Below are positions 12,771 to 24,270 of a stretch of DNA of 64,000 nt, one piece after another. The translations under genes and the position numbers were made by a program. Every line of letters begins with the position of its first letter. Position 1 is the first letter of the stretch. The stretch comes from Mesocentrotus franciscanus (lineage: Eukaryota > Echinodermata > Echinoidea > Camarodonta > Strongylocentrotidae): positions 6,136,827 to 6,200,826 of the forward strand of contig CP137682.1 in assembly GCA_037976565.1 (NCBI GenBank). The letters are read 5' to 3'. The notes under the pieces were generated by a model. The model made no database searches. It was not told the DNA's origin and saw nothing but the letters and a program-made list of their open reading frames with translations.

Positions 12771-13088
12771 TTTTCCTTTTTTCTCTATCTTTCTCTTTTT
12801 CTTTTCTTTTCTTTTCTTTTCTTTCTCTCTCTTTTCCTTCTCTTTTCCTTCTCTTTTCCTTCTCTTTTCTTTCCTTCTCTTTTCCTTCTTTTTCCTTCTC
12901 TTTTCCTTCTCTTTTCCTTCTCTTTTCCTTCTCTTTTCCTTCTCTTTTCCTTCTCTTTTCCTTCTCTTTTCCTTCTCTTTTCCTTCTCTTTTCCTTCTCT
13001 TTTCCTTCTCTTTTCCTTCTCTTTTCCTTCTCTTTTCTTTCTCTTTTCCTTCTCTTTTCCTTCTATTTCTTTTTCTTTTCCTTTCCTA
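12771..13088 (+). repeat. Polypyrimidine minisatellite, 11-bp unit
   Basis: The unit ttttccttctc is repeated more than 20 times in near-perfect tandem, with looser CT-rich flanks. Because 11 is not a multiple of three, the unit cycles through all frames. That gives a long apparent open frame of F/S/L residues at 12646-13113, which I regard as non-coding. Confidence 0.85.
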
Positions 13089-13415
13089 TCGGAGGGGTAG
13101 AGAACATGCCTGAGAGTGTTCTATTTTCCCAGAGTGATTCACCTCACAGATCACTATCAGTTTGAAAAGTGTGTGATGTGAAGGAAACACTTCATTTTCT
13201 TCGCCTTCAATTCTGAATATCAATGCTGGCCCTCCTCACCACCCCCTCCAACACACTTCATCACAATCTGAACATGCATGTTTGATTAAAGAGTCTTGAT
13301 TCTGGAAAGTATCTGAATACCCTAATATACATGAGCATGACTAATGTTTCATGTAGTTTTAACAATTTTCAATCATTGCATTGTAAAACTAATTTTTAAT
13401 ATGAGTATTACATTT

Positions 13416-13490
13416 CATCTGTTTGGAGCCAGAAGGGTGTTAAACTCAGTGTTTAAGTATATGAGGTAACACCCTGAATCCAAACAGATG
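13416..13490. repeat. 75-bp foldback element, intact arms
   Basis: The outer arms catctgtttgg and ccaaacagatg are exact complements at the two ends, with agggtgtta / taacaccct pairing inside. Confidence 0.65.
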
Positions 13491-14346
13491 ATTTGTGGCT
13501 GCCATTTCAATCAATTCTGCAAAATGAGCACAATTCTCTTTTATGAACAAGTTGGCTGTCAAGTTTCAATTGGTCCTCCTCTAAATTCATTTAAGATATC
13601 ATGCTTGCATGTTTTGAAGTTATTAATGGAATTATATTCATTTACCTCAACTGAATTGTAATTATTATTTATTAATTTTAATTTGTTTTGTATTCTTTTC
13701 CAATATGAATTAAACATTTATTAATACAAACATGGGGTTATGTTATAAGTTCATCACTTTTTATAATCCCCCACATTGACATTAATTTGTTTGTAGCCCA
13801 ATGTTATTCTGTATTTCTGCTTTTGTTCTTTCAGGGTTTTTGTTCCTAATTTTTATTATGCCATTAATGTGTTGAATAATTAATATGTATGTCATGTATA
13901 TTGTTTTGTTATTTTTTATGGAAATGTGGAAAATAAATCAATTCAAATCAATTCAAAACCCAATTCAAATGAAGTCAGGTTCTTTTAATTTAAACCAATT
14001 GCTCATACTAGTCAAGTACTCATATGTTTCCTCTTCAAAATTTCTTCAAAGATTTCCTCAAAATATTTCCTCAAAAACTTCTTCAAACTACGACGATTTA
14101 TGTCTTTTTTTGTCTTTTTGTACATTAAGTGCCCTCTAGTTTTTCTTTCAATCTTGACATACATGTAAGTTGTGCTGAAGAAAGAGTAGTTTTGTCTTTA
14201 AGTGTTGTCATGTGATTTCTATTCTTGATGACAATCTTTACTCAAGTGTAGCCAGATCAATTTGCAATGCTAAAAATAGTAAAAAGTTTACTTTAATACA
14301 TCTAGTAATTCAATAACTTTCTTTAATAAAAAAACTTTAGTAAGGT

Positions 14347-14662
14347 TCATACAATGGTCCTTTACAGTAACTTGAAGTTAAGGTTGTGGATACAAACTTC
14401 AAAGTTATCTTGTAGTTAGGGACAGTGTGGACGTACTCAGGATTACTTGAAGTTACAAACCAGGACAGATCTTAAGGGGGTTCCTCACTCGAAGTTATGT
14501 GCCGTGAGGACGGAATTAACTTCAAGGTTACATCAGCTTGTAATTAACTTTGAATATTCGTTGTTTTCGATCCTGTGTGAACCCTCATCGGATCATAGTT
14601 TATAACTTTGAGGTTTTGCAAACTTAAAGTTTATAATTAAAACGGTCCTTTGTGAATGTAGC
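14347..14662. mobile_element. Probable MITE with repeated AAGTTA motifs
   Basis: The imperfect inverted ends (ttcatacaatggtcc versus ttcacaaaggacc on the other strand) enclose about 315 bp. The interior repeats acttgaagtta/taacttcaag-like strings in both orientations, so it could fold back on itself. Confidence 0.4.
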
Positions 14663-16799
14663 TAATATTTTGTTTCAAGGTAAAATAACTGCATCCTCGA
14701 CCTATGAGGTATTGACATCTGATGGGATTAAGTGTCTCTTTTTCATACAATTACCTATGCTCCTAGTTGCAAATGTTTATCATCTTTATTTCAGTCAGTA
14801 CTATTGTGTTGAATTGTTGTAGATATAGAATTGATTTCTGCAATAAACAGAAACCTGACCCAGGTATACCGGTAAGTGGTTTGGTGAAGGCTTTGTATAC
14901 TGGGGTAATTTGTAATTTACACCTCTTTATTGCTATTGTATTTTAAGCATGTGCTCAAGAGGAATTGAATATGGGGGGGGGGGCGGGGTGGGGCTTCAGC
15001 GAAAAGTAAAAATCTAGAGGAAAATTATTTGGGTTGGTAGAGCTTCTGGATTTGACTGAACTTGTTTTTGGATTCACCAAACCACTGCCCTATTCCCATC
15101 AATGGCAAATCACTGAAACCAAATTAAACTGATCCACCACGCATTACGTTGAGGGATTGAGTTTATATGAAGTTTGACATGGGAAAAGCCCAGCCCCGAA
15201 CCGGTTGAAACCATGCTGGCGAGGGGGCTAATTATAGATGGTTTGCCTCTGACACGATTCAGCTGCATCATGGGTAAAGGGAAACCCCCAGGGTGTGCAG
15301 GGGTCCCTAATGGGAGGGGTCACCGTCATAGACCATATGAAAACTTGAAGTCTGTTCACACCAGGGAGAGTTTATACAGAACTTGTATTTACAGTGTAAT
15401 TAAATGTAAAGGAAATAAAAACATATTATTAAGCACTATACAACTGTACCTATGATTATCATCATGTCTATAACCATGCAGAAATCGTTGTGTAGCAAAA
15501 GGGGTTTACACAAGTCACAAGTCTTTGAATCAGGTCCTATGAAACAATTTGTTTTCACCAGTTAAAGGCAGGACTCCAAAGAGTAGGGATTACAAACATG
15601 TTTTTTTTTATATAAGCTTTGTATATATACTGAAAAATACATTGTACTTTCAGGATACTCCTACAGTGTATACAAAGCCTATTCTGTTGCTAAGGGCAAC
15701 ACTATACTGATGGGATAAACAAATTAAAATCCTTCTTGTCCAGCTTGACTTGGAACCCAATCTTTACTCTTCTTTATTGAAAATGTGCTGCAAATATGTA
15801 GTATTCAGCTTAAACACAGAGTATCAAATGAATGGGTGATTGACATTTTGGCTTATATATTCTGATTTAATGTTTTATTGTTCTGTTTTGTAGTTTCCTT
15901 TCCAAAGCCTCGATAATCAAAGAAGTATGGGTAGATACTTCTTGAAGATCCTTTGTGGGTGGATTAAGTGACGAAGAGGAAGCAATAGATTGTCAAAAGC
16001 AGTAAGGGGAGGGGAGGGCATGATGTCTTTGAATAATGCTTTTATGGTATTTGCACGCAATACTTAATTCTTACTCTTCAAATAGCAGATCTTGATAAGA
16101 AAAAAAATCTTTCAATGAAAAATAGTACATTTTGAGTAGAAAGTACTGTACTTTGAAAACCCTTTTTTCAAATTTGTGTTGCAACTTAAGGAAAATTGTG
16201 TAGACTTCCATAAAATATTCACCCAAATCTGATCTCTATTAAAGTGGATTTTTTTTTTGTGTTGTGTAAATGGGCCTAGTGTAGCAACTTGACCTGTTAT
16301 TTTACTGACAAGATTTCAAATAGCTATTAATTGTAGCCTCACAAGTTTAAAACCTGGCAAATCATTAGTCATCTATTGTTTGATAAAAGTGGATCACAAC
16401 CACCTCGCTTTTCCAAACACTACACAATCTTTGGATTTAATAGGAATGGACATTGTATTGGCTTGAAAAGTGAGTAATTGTTTGAAAATCTTTTGTTTTA
16501 TGTAAGTAAATACTCCAAATTTCTATAATTATAGATGATATTCCTGTGGTTTTTTTTTTTTTGAAGTGTGAATGACTTGTTGAAACCTGTATACTTTGTA
16601 TTGTTTCAATGGTCCAAGTTCATTATTTTTCTTGAGTTTTCTTGAGTTGATAGGATGACTATTAACATGTGTTGTTTTACTTAGTCACTTATTCTTAATT
16701 TTGATGTACCGTAATAAAAAACATTGACCTCCTCTTTTTTCTAGGTGAATCAATGTTGGATACATATAGATTCAGTGAAGTCATTGTCCTTTTCTGTAC
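14663..16799. other. Intergenic DNA, one GC-richer patch
   Basis: A patch at 15120-15350 is richer in GC and carries a plus-strand frame (15174-15455) without a recognisable domain. A G run is at 14971-14987. The rest is AT-rich. Confidence 0.35.
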
Positions 16800-16805
16800 C
16801 ATTAC

Positions 16806-17176
16806 CATACCTGCCAACCCTTCCAAATAATCGTAATATTCCGATTTTCTGGATTTTAAGAACCTACAAATTCGGAATATTCCGATTTTCAAAATTTTGA
16901 TTTTTTTTTTTTTTTTTAATAATTTTTTTTTTAAATAATTTTTTAATAGTTGCTAAAGCCAAATTAAGCTTGTTTTATCATGTGCCGCGATTTGAGAGTT
17001 CATGTATTGCATGTGTTGAATGGCTGCATGATCGAGCAGCGAATTTGTGTTCGCTTTTTTGTACAGATTTACCGCATATTGCCAGTTGCGCTGCCGCTGC
17101 ATGGGCGATTTCTTATTTTTGAAGGTATACTGTGCTAAAAATTCCTAATTCTTATTTTCAAATGTTGGCAGGTATG
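16806..17176. mobile_element. MITE with perfect 13-bp TIRs and 6-bp target duplication
   Basis: The ends are catacctgccaac and its exact complement gttggcaggtatg. The hexamer cattac flanks both sides (16800-16805 and 17177-17182). The 371-bp interior is rich in T runs and encodes nothing recognisable. Confidence 0.72.
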
Positions 17177-17689
17177 CATTACTTGTGCATTCTGTTTGAG
17201 TGTTTAGTCCTGTTATAACTGGGAAAAGGTGTTTCCTAAATTACATTTTATGTGTACCGGTAAACTTTATGTGGCAAATGTGGGTGAAAAAAGCAGCATG
17301 CAACAAAGTCCCTTACACATGTGTGATATCTGTGTGGATAGTGTACAGATTTTAATGGGCATAATTGCCTACTGGTATGGCCTTATATTTTGCTAAATAA
17401 AGAGGGTTTCTTGAGGGGGTATTAAAAGAGCTTGAGGATTGTGGAGGCTGAAGTAATCAAAGGGATAAAGAATAGGCCTATATTATATACTAGAAGAAGA
17501 ATATATAGACTTTTCAAATTCTAAAATTCATGTTTCGCCCCTCCCCCCCCCCCAAAAAAAAAAAAAAATCATCTCTCATCCTTCACATGCCTTATTTATT
17601 GCAATCAATAACAAACTTATAATCAGTGTTTTTTGTACACGAACTTGGATATTCCTATTCAGTATCATATGTTTCCTATTAACACTCAC

Positions 17690-17880
17690 CCAATGACAGC
17701 TACTACCTGTTTTTCCCAGATAGGAGAGGAAGCGTCACCTCCGATCGCATATTTTTTTATAGAAATGTGTCCATCTTCAATATATGCCTCATAGACAAAC
17801 ACAAACAAAATGGCCTTCGTTTTGACTGAGGATAGGATGCTTTCTAATGCAAGGCTTCCTTGGAAGCAATCGGGCATCGG
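17690..17880 (-). CDS. Candidate exon of a class C GPCR ligand-binding domain
   Basis: Read on the minus strand, this stretch encodes about 63 residues: DC-F-Q-G-S-L-ALE-S-I-L-S-S-V, a variable middle, then EKQVVAVIG, followed at once by a consensus donor (attgg|gtgagt) in phase 2. The order D-x-C, about five residues, ALE-x-x-L, a variable loop and a V-V-x-V-I-G strand is characteristic of the amino-terminal Venus-flytrap domain of metabotropic glutamate and calcium-sensing receptors. The family would make it an extracellular ligand-binding segment of a seven-helix receptor. An in-frame TGA lies just upstream at 17887-17889, and the acceptor between it and the coding stretch is weak. I could not find the neighbouring exons, so it may be a relic or a divergent paralogue. 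Confidence 0.4.
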
Positions 17881-18599
17881 CTCTCATGGGTTTACTTTGA
17901 CCTTATTCTAGTCCTAATTCTGTCTCTAAATATTGCCTTATTGACCGATAGCTTCTCATGAAATGGTTTAATATAGGAGAAGAGATAACCCGAATATTCA
18001 ATGCCGATGCCATGTTTTGGAAGGGGTTGATTGAAGCAAAGAGATCTGTCACACAAGGATTGAGTGAAGTGCAGGGTCTGTTGCGCCCAAAGTACTAGCT
18101 CTGCATGTCTTCGCTAAAAGATAGCTTGCTGTAATGTTAGAAGAAAATTCCTTTGAGGAACATGCTATGATTGTGCAATGAAATGATATTGAAAATATAC
18201 CTTAGAGATTTTAATTTCCCTATTCATTTTTCTAAATAGTCTGTTTGTAAGATTTTAAATTTAATAAGTAGGATAACATCAGGAGAGTTAGAGTGTATTA
18301 ATACACATACATCTTCCTAGAACACTTCAGGAGGTTTCCAGAGCTATATCGCTACCCCTGCTCCAGAGCTGACTGCCTTGTCATTTCACTGAGTACATCA
18401 AAATACTTAAAACATAAATACCAGCCTGTAAACTAATCCTGTCACAATCACATTTATGTTGAAGTAACTTTTTGACAATGTACCCAAAGTTCCCCCAAAA
18501 AGTCAAACAATCTGTTTTCTGTAGCTTCATTTAGCTTTTATATAAATTTCCTTTCAATTCATTTTGTATATGACACTGATTCAATGCACAGCTCCGACA

Positions 18600-18890
18600 T
18601 CTGAATTAAATTTTACTTATTTAAAACTACACAAAAACAAAAGTAACTCTTGGATATTGCACTTTCAGTTAAGCTGCTCCAAAGATTCGGAATAACCTAC
18701 CAATAGATATTGGAAAAGCCTCATCTGTTGATGTCCTTATAAAAGTTTTGTTGAAGATGCACTTGTTTTCAGGAGGTTTTGAATAGTATTTTTTTTTATT
18801 GTATGTCTGCAAAGTAGCACTGTAATGAGTTTTATCTAATTATTATTTTCATTTATTATTTTCATTTATTATTTTCATTTATTATTTGAA
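18600..18890 (+). pseudogene. LINE ORF2 C-terminal relic (CR1/L2-like) with tandem tail
   Basis: From 18673 to 18786 the frame reads A-A-P-K-I-R-N-N-L-P-I-D-I-G-K-A-S-S-V-D, continues to K-M-H-L-F-S-G-G-F-E and ends at a TAG. This matches the known C-terminal pattern of non-LTR reverse transcriptases (S-V-A-A-P-x-x-W-N-x-L-P ... K-x-H-L-F). The expected preceding residues (D-x-A-x-S-V) occur at 18654-18670 but in another frame, so a frameshift breaks the copy. Beyond the stop, a 15-base unit (tattattttcattta) is repeated about four times at 18838-18890, like the short tandem tails of some LINEs. The upstream part of the element is missing. Confidence 0.6.
18838..18890 (+). repeat. 15-bp tandem repeat after LINE relic
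   Basis: Unit tattattttcattta repeated about four times, directly downstream of the LINE stop codon. Confidence 0.75.
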
Positions 18891-19132
18891 TGTAACCAAA
18901 GTATCAGTCCTGTGCATTTTTCTTTTCTCATTGCACTTTGATTGCTTAATTAAATGACCTTTACACGAGGAAGTCTAGAGGCACCCTTTTGAAACGACTT
19001 TTGTAATTATGGGTTAGTTTTAACATGCAGGATTCTTCTTTTGTTTTCCCATTTCTGTGAAAAGAAAGATGTATACTGTTTAATTAGGCTTCCGAAAGCT
19101 GCCATATGAAAGTGAAACCATAGTTATTTTTA

Positions 19133-19967
19133 GGTGGTCTGTCATCGACAGACCACCTATTGATTTCGTCAGAATTTTCTTTCTTTATTATTATTTCTTT
19201 ATTTATTTTTATTTATTTCTCCACTTTTTTGTGCAGAGCATAACTCCATGATCGGTCAAGTTGATTTCTTTCAATTTTGGCACAGTTATATAGGTCAGTG
19301 TCATAAGATGTGTCTGCAATATTTTTAAGGTCATCAGGTCTTTATGACGTCATCTAGGCGCCATTTTGTGAAAATCAACTCATGATCATATTTTCATAAC
19401 GGAGCATTATTTCTCATTTATATTTATCAAGATCGAGGTTAATATCGAATATCGAATATCGCGAATCGCGTTTTCGTTCGCCATGGCCGTACGCAACATA
19501 GAATCGCCATTTTTTTTCTATGATGATATTTCCCATTTTTTTCGAACAATTTGATACCATGTTCATCTCTTTGTGGCCATTAATAACGAAACGAGCATCC
19601 GTTCAAGATAAATATCCATACGTGCGAGCTCTTGTAATACATAGCATATGTGGGCAAAAACATGCCTATACAAAATCCATTATAGCTCATTAGGAAGTCC
19701 GTTGACCCCTATTTTTCTATTCATATTTGGATAGAGTATGAATTGTAGATGTGATTTCATGTCTCATTCGGCTATTAAATATATCGTGACATCTTCATAA
19801 TGGCCTTTGAACTCAAAAAACGAATTTGCATATTATGACGCCAGCATATTTATGGAAAATTGATTGTAGCTCTGTAAATATTGATTGATTTTCTTCCAAA
19901 TTTCGATATGTTGTAGCTGAGACGATTGTCTACAAGATCAGTTATTCAGATTACATAACAGACCACC
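19133..19967. mobile_element. TA-flanked TIR element of 835 bp
   Basis: The ends are ggtggtctgt and acagaccacc, each next to TA (19131-19132, 19968-19969). The left end also holds a small hairpin (ggtctgtcatcgacagacc). No transposase-like open frame is present. The TA target suggests Tc1/mariner mobilisation. Confidence 0.6.
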
Positions 19968-19969
19968 TA

Positions 19970-21309
19970 ATTCGTCCTCAATGATAAATTAAATTTCTCG
20001 TTTCATTTTGTTTTTGTAGCCATGAAAGAAATTGTAGCAGAGAATTACTCTAGATGTCTTTGTATCAGTATTTAAGATCAATATGAATATTAATGGCCTC
20101 ATATGCTATTGATCAATTATTACAAAAGATCGGCCACACATCTCATCAATGTGTGCTAAAACAAATGCTCTGCTGACAGTTTTTCTGGGGTGCTATTCTA
20201 AGCACGACTTCATCTCTATAATATTTTATTTTATCTTTAAATATTTGCTATTCTGAGACCACTTTTTATCTCAGATTTTATCATTCATTTATCTTGTGTG
20301 CCCATTACAGTAAGGCTTACAATTTATATGCATGATACAAGTGACTTTAAAGCTAATGCCCATCTTATTTTATGTGAAAGTTCAAATGTAGTTAAAATGG
20401 GGTAAGATTCATCTCTTGGACGCAAGATAAATTAATGCGACATTAGCTCGTTATGTGATCAAAATAAACAAAGAAATTGGGTATAGTCATTTCTCAAGCA
20501 ACATTCTCGTAGGTTTATCAAATTTTGTTAATAAAGATTTTCACCAACTAATGTCATACTTGACATAATGCTTTTAAAGGTACCGTTTAACAATATTAAA
20601 TCTGAGATGCACAGCCCTACGTGTTATCAGTGTCTGTGATATGGTGTAATATTGAAGCCCTAAAAAAATTGTGCTTCAAAATGATCAAGAAGTGCCTCAA
20701 AAAAGTAAAAATCTTTGAGTGACCGGTTTTTTACCATACTGTTTTTCCCCTGAGAATCTGAGACAAAGTTACCGGATCCCTTTAATGGTGTTCAAAAGCA
20801 TCCAAAAATACCTCAGTCATTTTTCAAAGAAATCTTAGCAAAAGCAAGGTTGCGCTTTGAGGCATGTGTAGAGAATATTGTAAAAATTAAGCATTCACGC
20901 CCTCTTGCCCAAGAGACTGGCAGAATGTGATTCTTTTGGCTGAACATGAAGAGAGTGTAATCTAACAGCATTGCTTTTTGGTTATTGCATCACAAATGGG
21001 CATCACAAATGGGCGTCTCTTAGCAAGAGAAAATCAAGATAAAATGATCCTCAAAATACAGGGTATTTTATCTCACTGAGATAATATGTCACATTTAATC
21101 TGAGATCAAATGAATCTCAGAATACCGACCTGAGCTTTATTTGGTCAAAGGTAAGGGTTAGTGCTAGGGTTGCTGTTGGGTTTTGTGTTACATATATTAG
21201 TAATTAGGGTTAGAGCTAGGGTTAGGTGTAGTATTTTAGCTGAGAATTTAGTTGGTGTAGGAAATGGACCGAAGAGCAATTACTGCCAGAGCATGCGTCT
21301 TACTACCCA
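19970..21309. other. Intergenic DNA, no gene seen
   Basis: Repeated agataatctcag/tctgagatc-like short strings occur, but no array. A few ttaggg-like motifs lie at 21150-21235. Confidence 0.35.
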
Positions 21310-21508
21310 TTAAAGCCCCACGTACTGCACTACTTGTAGCTACTTGCTCCCTCTATATAGAAAACAATGCCTAAGCAGTGCCCGTTGGTCCCCCATGATC
21401 CTCTTTTTCTTATGTTGATTTGGAGTTGAGTTGATGAGATAACCACCTGTCAGTGACCAGCAGGGTTATCTAATCCCTCCTGGCCAAACTAGTGCAGACG
21501 GGCTTTAA
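21310..21508 (-). mobile_element. MITE family C, copy 2
   Basis: Reverse copy of the 187-bp TTAA-ended element, bounded by attaaagcccc and gggctttaat. The internal ggtcccccatgatcctcttt block is conserved. Confidence 0.72.
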
Positions 21509-22059
21509 TATAATATCAGCTTTAGAAAGATGTCGGCAGTTTCATATCTCAGTATGATCACATAGAATGCATGGGATGATAATCTCAAAAATCTATGGAT
21601 AGTTGCTGAATTATAAGAATAGTCTTGCATCATATTGAGATCAACTACAATATGAAACTATAGTCTCACATCTTACTCTGATCATTGGAAAATGATCTCA
21701 CATCACCTACAAGAATGGTCTCATACCTAAATATGGGTTAATATCTTCCTACTATGAATATCATGGATGAATATATTACTAATTTAGATATCATTGGCAA
21801 GTATATAATAATTTAATCAATTAAAAGAATGTTCCTAAAAGATCGAATAAGTCCATTCCTCAGAATACTTGGTATATATAGTGCATTTTCCTTGCAGTTA
21901 CAAAGCGCTCCACAATTTACTCCGCAATGTAACCTGGTAGTATAAAGACCACTTACACAATGATAAAATACTTCAAAAACACCTGTTGAGCCAATATACA
22001 AAGGTAATGTATGTACAGTTGAGCTAGTGAAAAATGATAATCGATGCTTCATTTTAAAT

Positions 22060-22240
22060 ATTATACAAATAATGAATGCTTATGAGTTCAATAGTGCAAA
22101 TATTTTCATGAGTTGAAAGATTATCATTATATTCAACGAGGCATCAGCCGAGTTGAATAGAATTAACGTTAATCTTTCAACGAATGAAAATATTTGCACT
22201 TTTGAATGAATGAAAAACATTCATTATTTGTTTTATACAA
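22060..22240. repeat. Imperfect foldback element
   Basis: The left arm gtgcaaatattttcat...gttgaaagat and the right arm atctttcaac...atgaaaatatttgcac are inverted around ttcaacgaggcatcagccga. Outer aataatgaatg and cattcattatt also pair. This predicts a long stem. Confidence 0.6.
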
Positions 22241-23759
22241 CATCTTTCAACAAATTATGCTTTGCTCCTTATTAAAGATAAATTAAAGTTGGAGTCAGGC
22301 CTTCTCGATTACATTCAGATTGCCTTCGCGTCATAGTACCAAATAGTACCAAAAATGTACGCCCGTGCAATAGTATATCTATTGAATATCATGTAACCAA
22401 CAATCCTCCAATCAAATGACAAGGATCGACTTAGGTGTTGTATGAATTCAAATAAGCTATGACTAAGATGCACATTTTTACAAAGAATAGCAAGAAGGCA
22501 GACTTTTTGAAATCGCTTTAAAAATACCTGAATAAAGATGGTCATAATTATCATCATAAGCTTAATGTTTTCATCGGATGTGACAGGTTGGAGCCACTTA
22601 ACCCAGTTTCCAAAACTTTTCAGGCATGACTCAGCTATCATTAGGATTAAGAAGTGATATGTCACCACTCTGCAGATGAAAACCAGACACTAACTTCAGC
22701 AAGCTCCTTGAAAGTAATTAATGAATGACTGATCATCGCAAAAAAGTACACGCGTGTATTATAATGGTTACAAACATGAATTGAAAAAGTACGTGTATGA
22801 ATAATCACAAAATATTATTCTAGGTGGTGTACGTCATTGAATATTATATAGGGTTAATTTAACAGCAGAGAAACAAGTAATTGGAAGAGGATGATTTATT
22901 AATAGAAATGAATCCGCCAGTTAATGTAAAAATCTACTTCATTTGATTATTTCTCCCTTCTGCTTTGAAAATCAAATTTGGGGACTTAACTATTCATCTA
23001 GAGCTACAAATACAGCTTAATGATGTCTCTGAAGATTGGTGGATTTTGTTTCTAAAAATGGAATAAAACTAAATCAGAGGGTATATATTTTAATATTCAT
23101 ATTTATGTAAATGGCATTTGATAGTCTATGGAGAGGGATAAATTACACAATACATGATAATAATGACTAGGCTGATAACGACTGATGGTAATTCTCTCTT
23201 ATTAATAGATGAATTCCTTTCTCTAATTTGTCTGTGGTGACCATGAGGACCTATAGTACAAATTTAACCAGACATGAAATTGCATATTTTTATAATGGGC
23301 CTCACAATTTATTGGTTTTCAAGGAACTTGTGGATTTTCAAGATTAACATTATTTAAGAAACTATCAGAAAAAATATATTCAATCTTATCCCACATTCTC
23401 CACCAACTCCCATTTATCCAAATACATTGGTACAAGCATGTCTTTGAATTCAAAGAAAAAATAGTTATTTGATTTTGGAATGAATTGAAAGAATTACCAC
23501 GCTTCCGTCCAAATCAGTCTGTAATTCTACATCTCGGTGTGCAATCAATCTAAAGAGATGCCGTTTGATGAGGGGAAACACAGCGTAGACTCTCGCTTGA
23601 AACCTAATTCAGGACGAGGACTTTTGAACATCGTTCCCCTCTTTCAGACTACCAAAATTTATTCCATAGCTGTGCAAAAACCTACAAATAGTTTACAGTT
23701 TCTAGTCGGAATGATGCATAATGGAACTTTGTTTAACGAACCATCATATAGCTAAACGC

Positions 23760-23930
23760 ATGTCTCTGAGCATCGTTTCAAAACTTGATGAAAAATCAGG
23801 GTTCCATTCTATTCTGAACATCGTAAGAAAATTGTATAACTGGGCGGGGCTTATCATGAAGCACGCACTGATGATTTAGCCGGCTGTCATGTCAACTGAC
23901 CTCTTCCAAACTAGTTTCTGTACACGACGT
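23760..23930. mobile_element. Remnant related to family E
   Basis: It contains gggcggggcttatc, ggctgtcatgtcaactgacc and aaactagtttctgtacacga, close to the right part of the diverged copy at 62994-63330. A tRNA-derived SINE follows immediately. Confidence 0.35.
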
Positions 23931-23931
23931 A

Positions 23932-24270
23932 GAGGTGTTATGGTCTAGTGGATAAGTCACCCGACTACAGATCAAAAGGTACAGGGTTCAAATCCCAGCC
24001 CGGCACTAACGTCTTTTGGCAAGACGTTAATCTACATTTGCCACTCTCCACCCAGGTGTTAAATGGGTACCCGGTAGGATGCGAAAGTTAAATATAGTTT
24101 GCTCAGCATTGTGAGCGTCTTTAAAATGAAGCCTGGCTGAAATGCTCTCCAGGGAGTGGAGAATGTGCATACATTGTGTGCGGGCAAGCCTGAATCCGAT
24201 GACTGGAGTAATATTATGTCTGTAAAGCTCTTAGAGACATCATTGATGTATCAAAGTTTTTGTATGGGGT
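23932..24270 (+). mobile_element. tRNA-derived SINE
   Basis: The head at 23932-24006 is tRNA-like: an A-box-like tggtctagtggataag and a B-box ggttcaaatcc in normal spacing, closing with cccggcac. A body follows with ccacccaggtgttaaatggg and ctctccagggagtggag, a pattern I associate with conserved SINE central regions. It would be transcribed by RNA polymerase III from the internal boxes. It is not an intact tRNA gene, because the acceptor and anticodon stems pair poorly. Confidence 0.65.

Noticed and set aside
12646..13113. 155-codon open frame of F, S and L residues
   Set aside because: It lies over the 11-bp polypyrimidine minisatellite. The composition explains the absence of stops, and there are no splice signals or domains.
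22315..22668. 117-codon minus-strand frame
   Set aside because: AT-rich, with no domain or splice support, and next to foldback repeat sequence.
23932..24006. Functional tRNA gene
   Set aside because: The A and B boxes are present, but the stems pair poorly and a SINE body follows directly.
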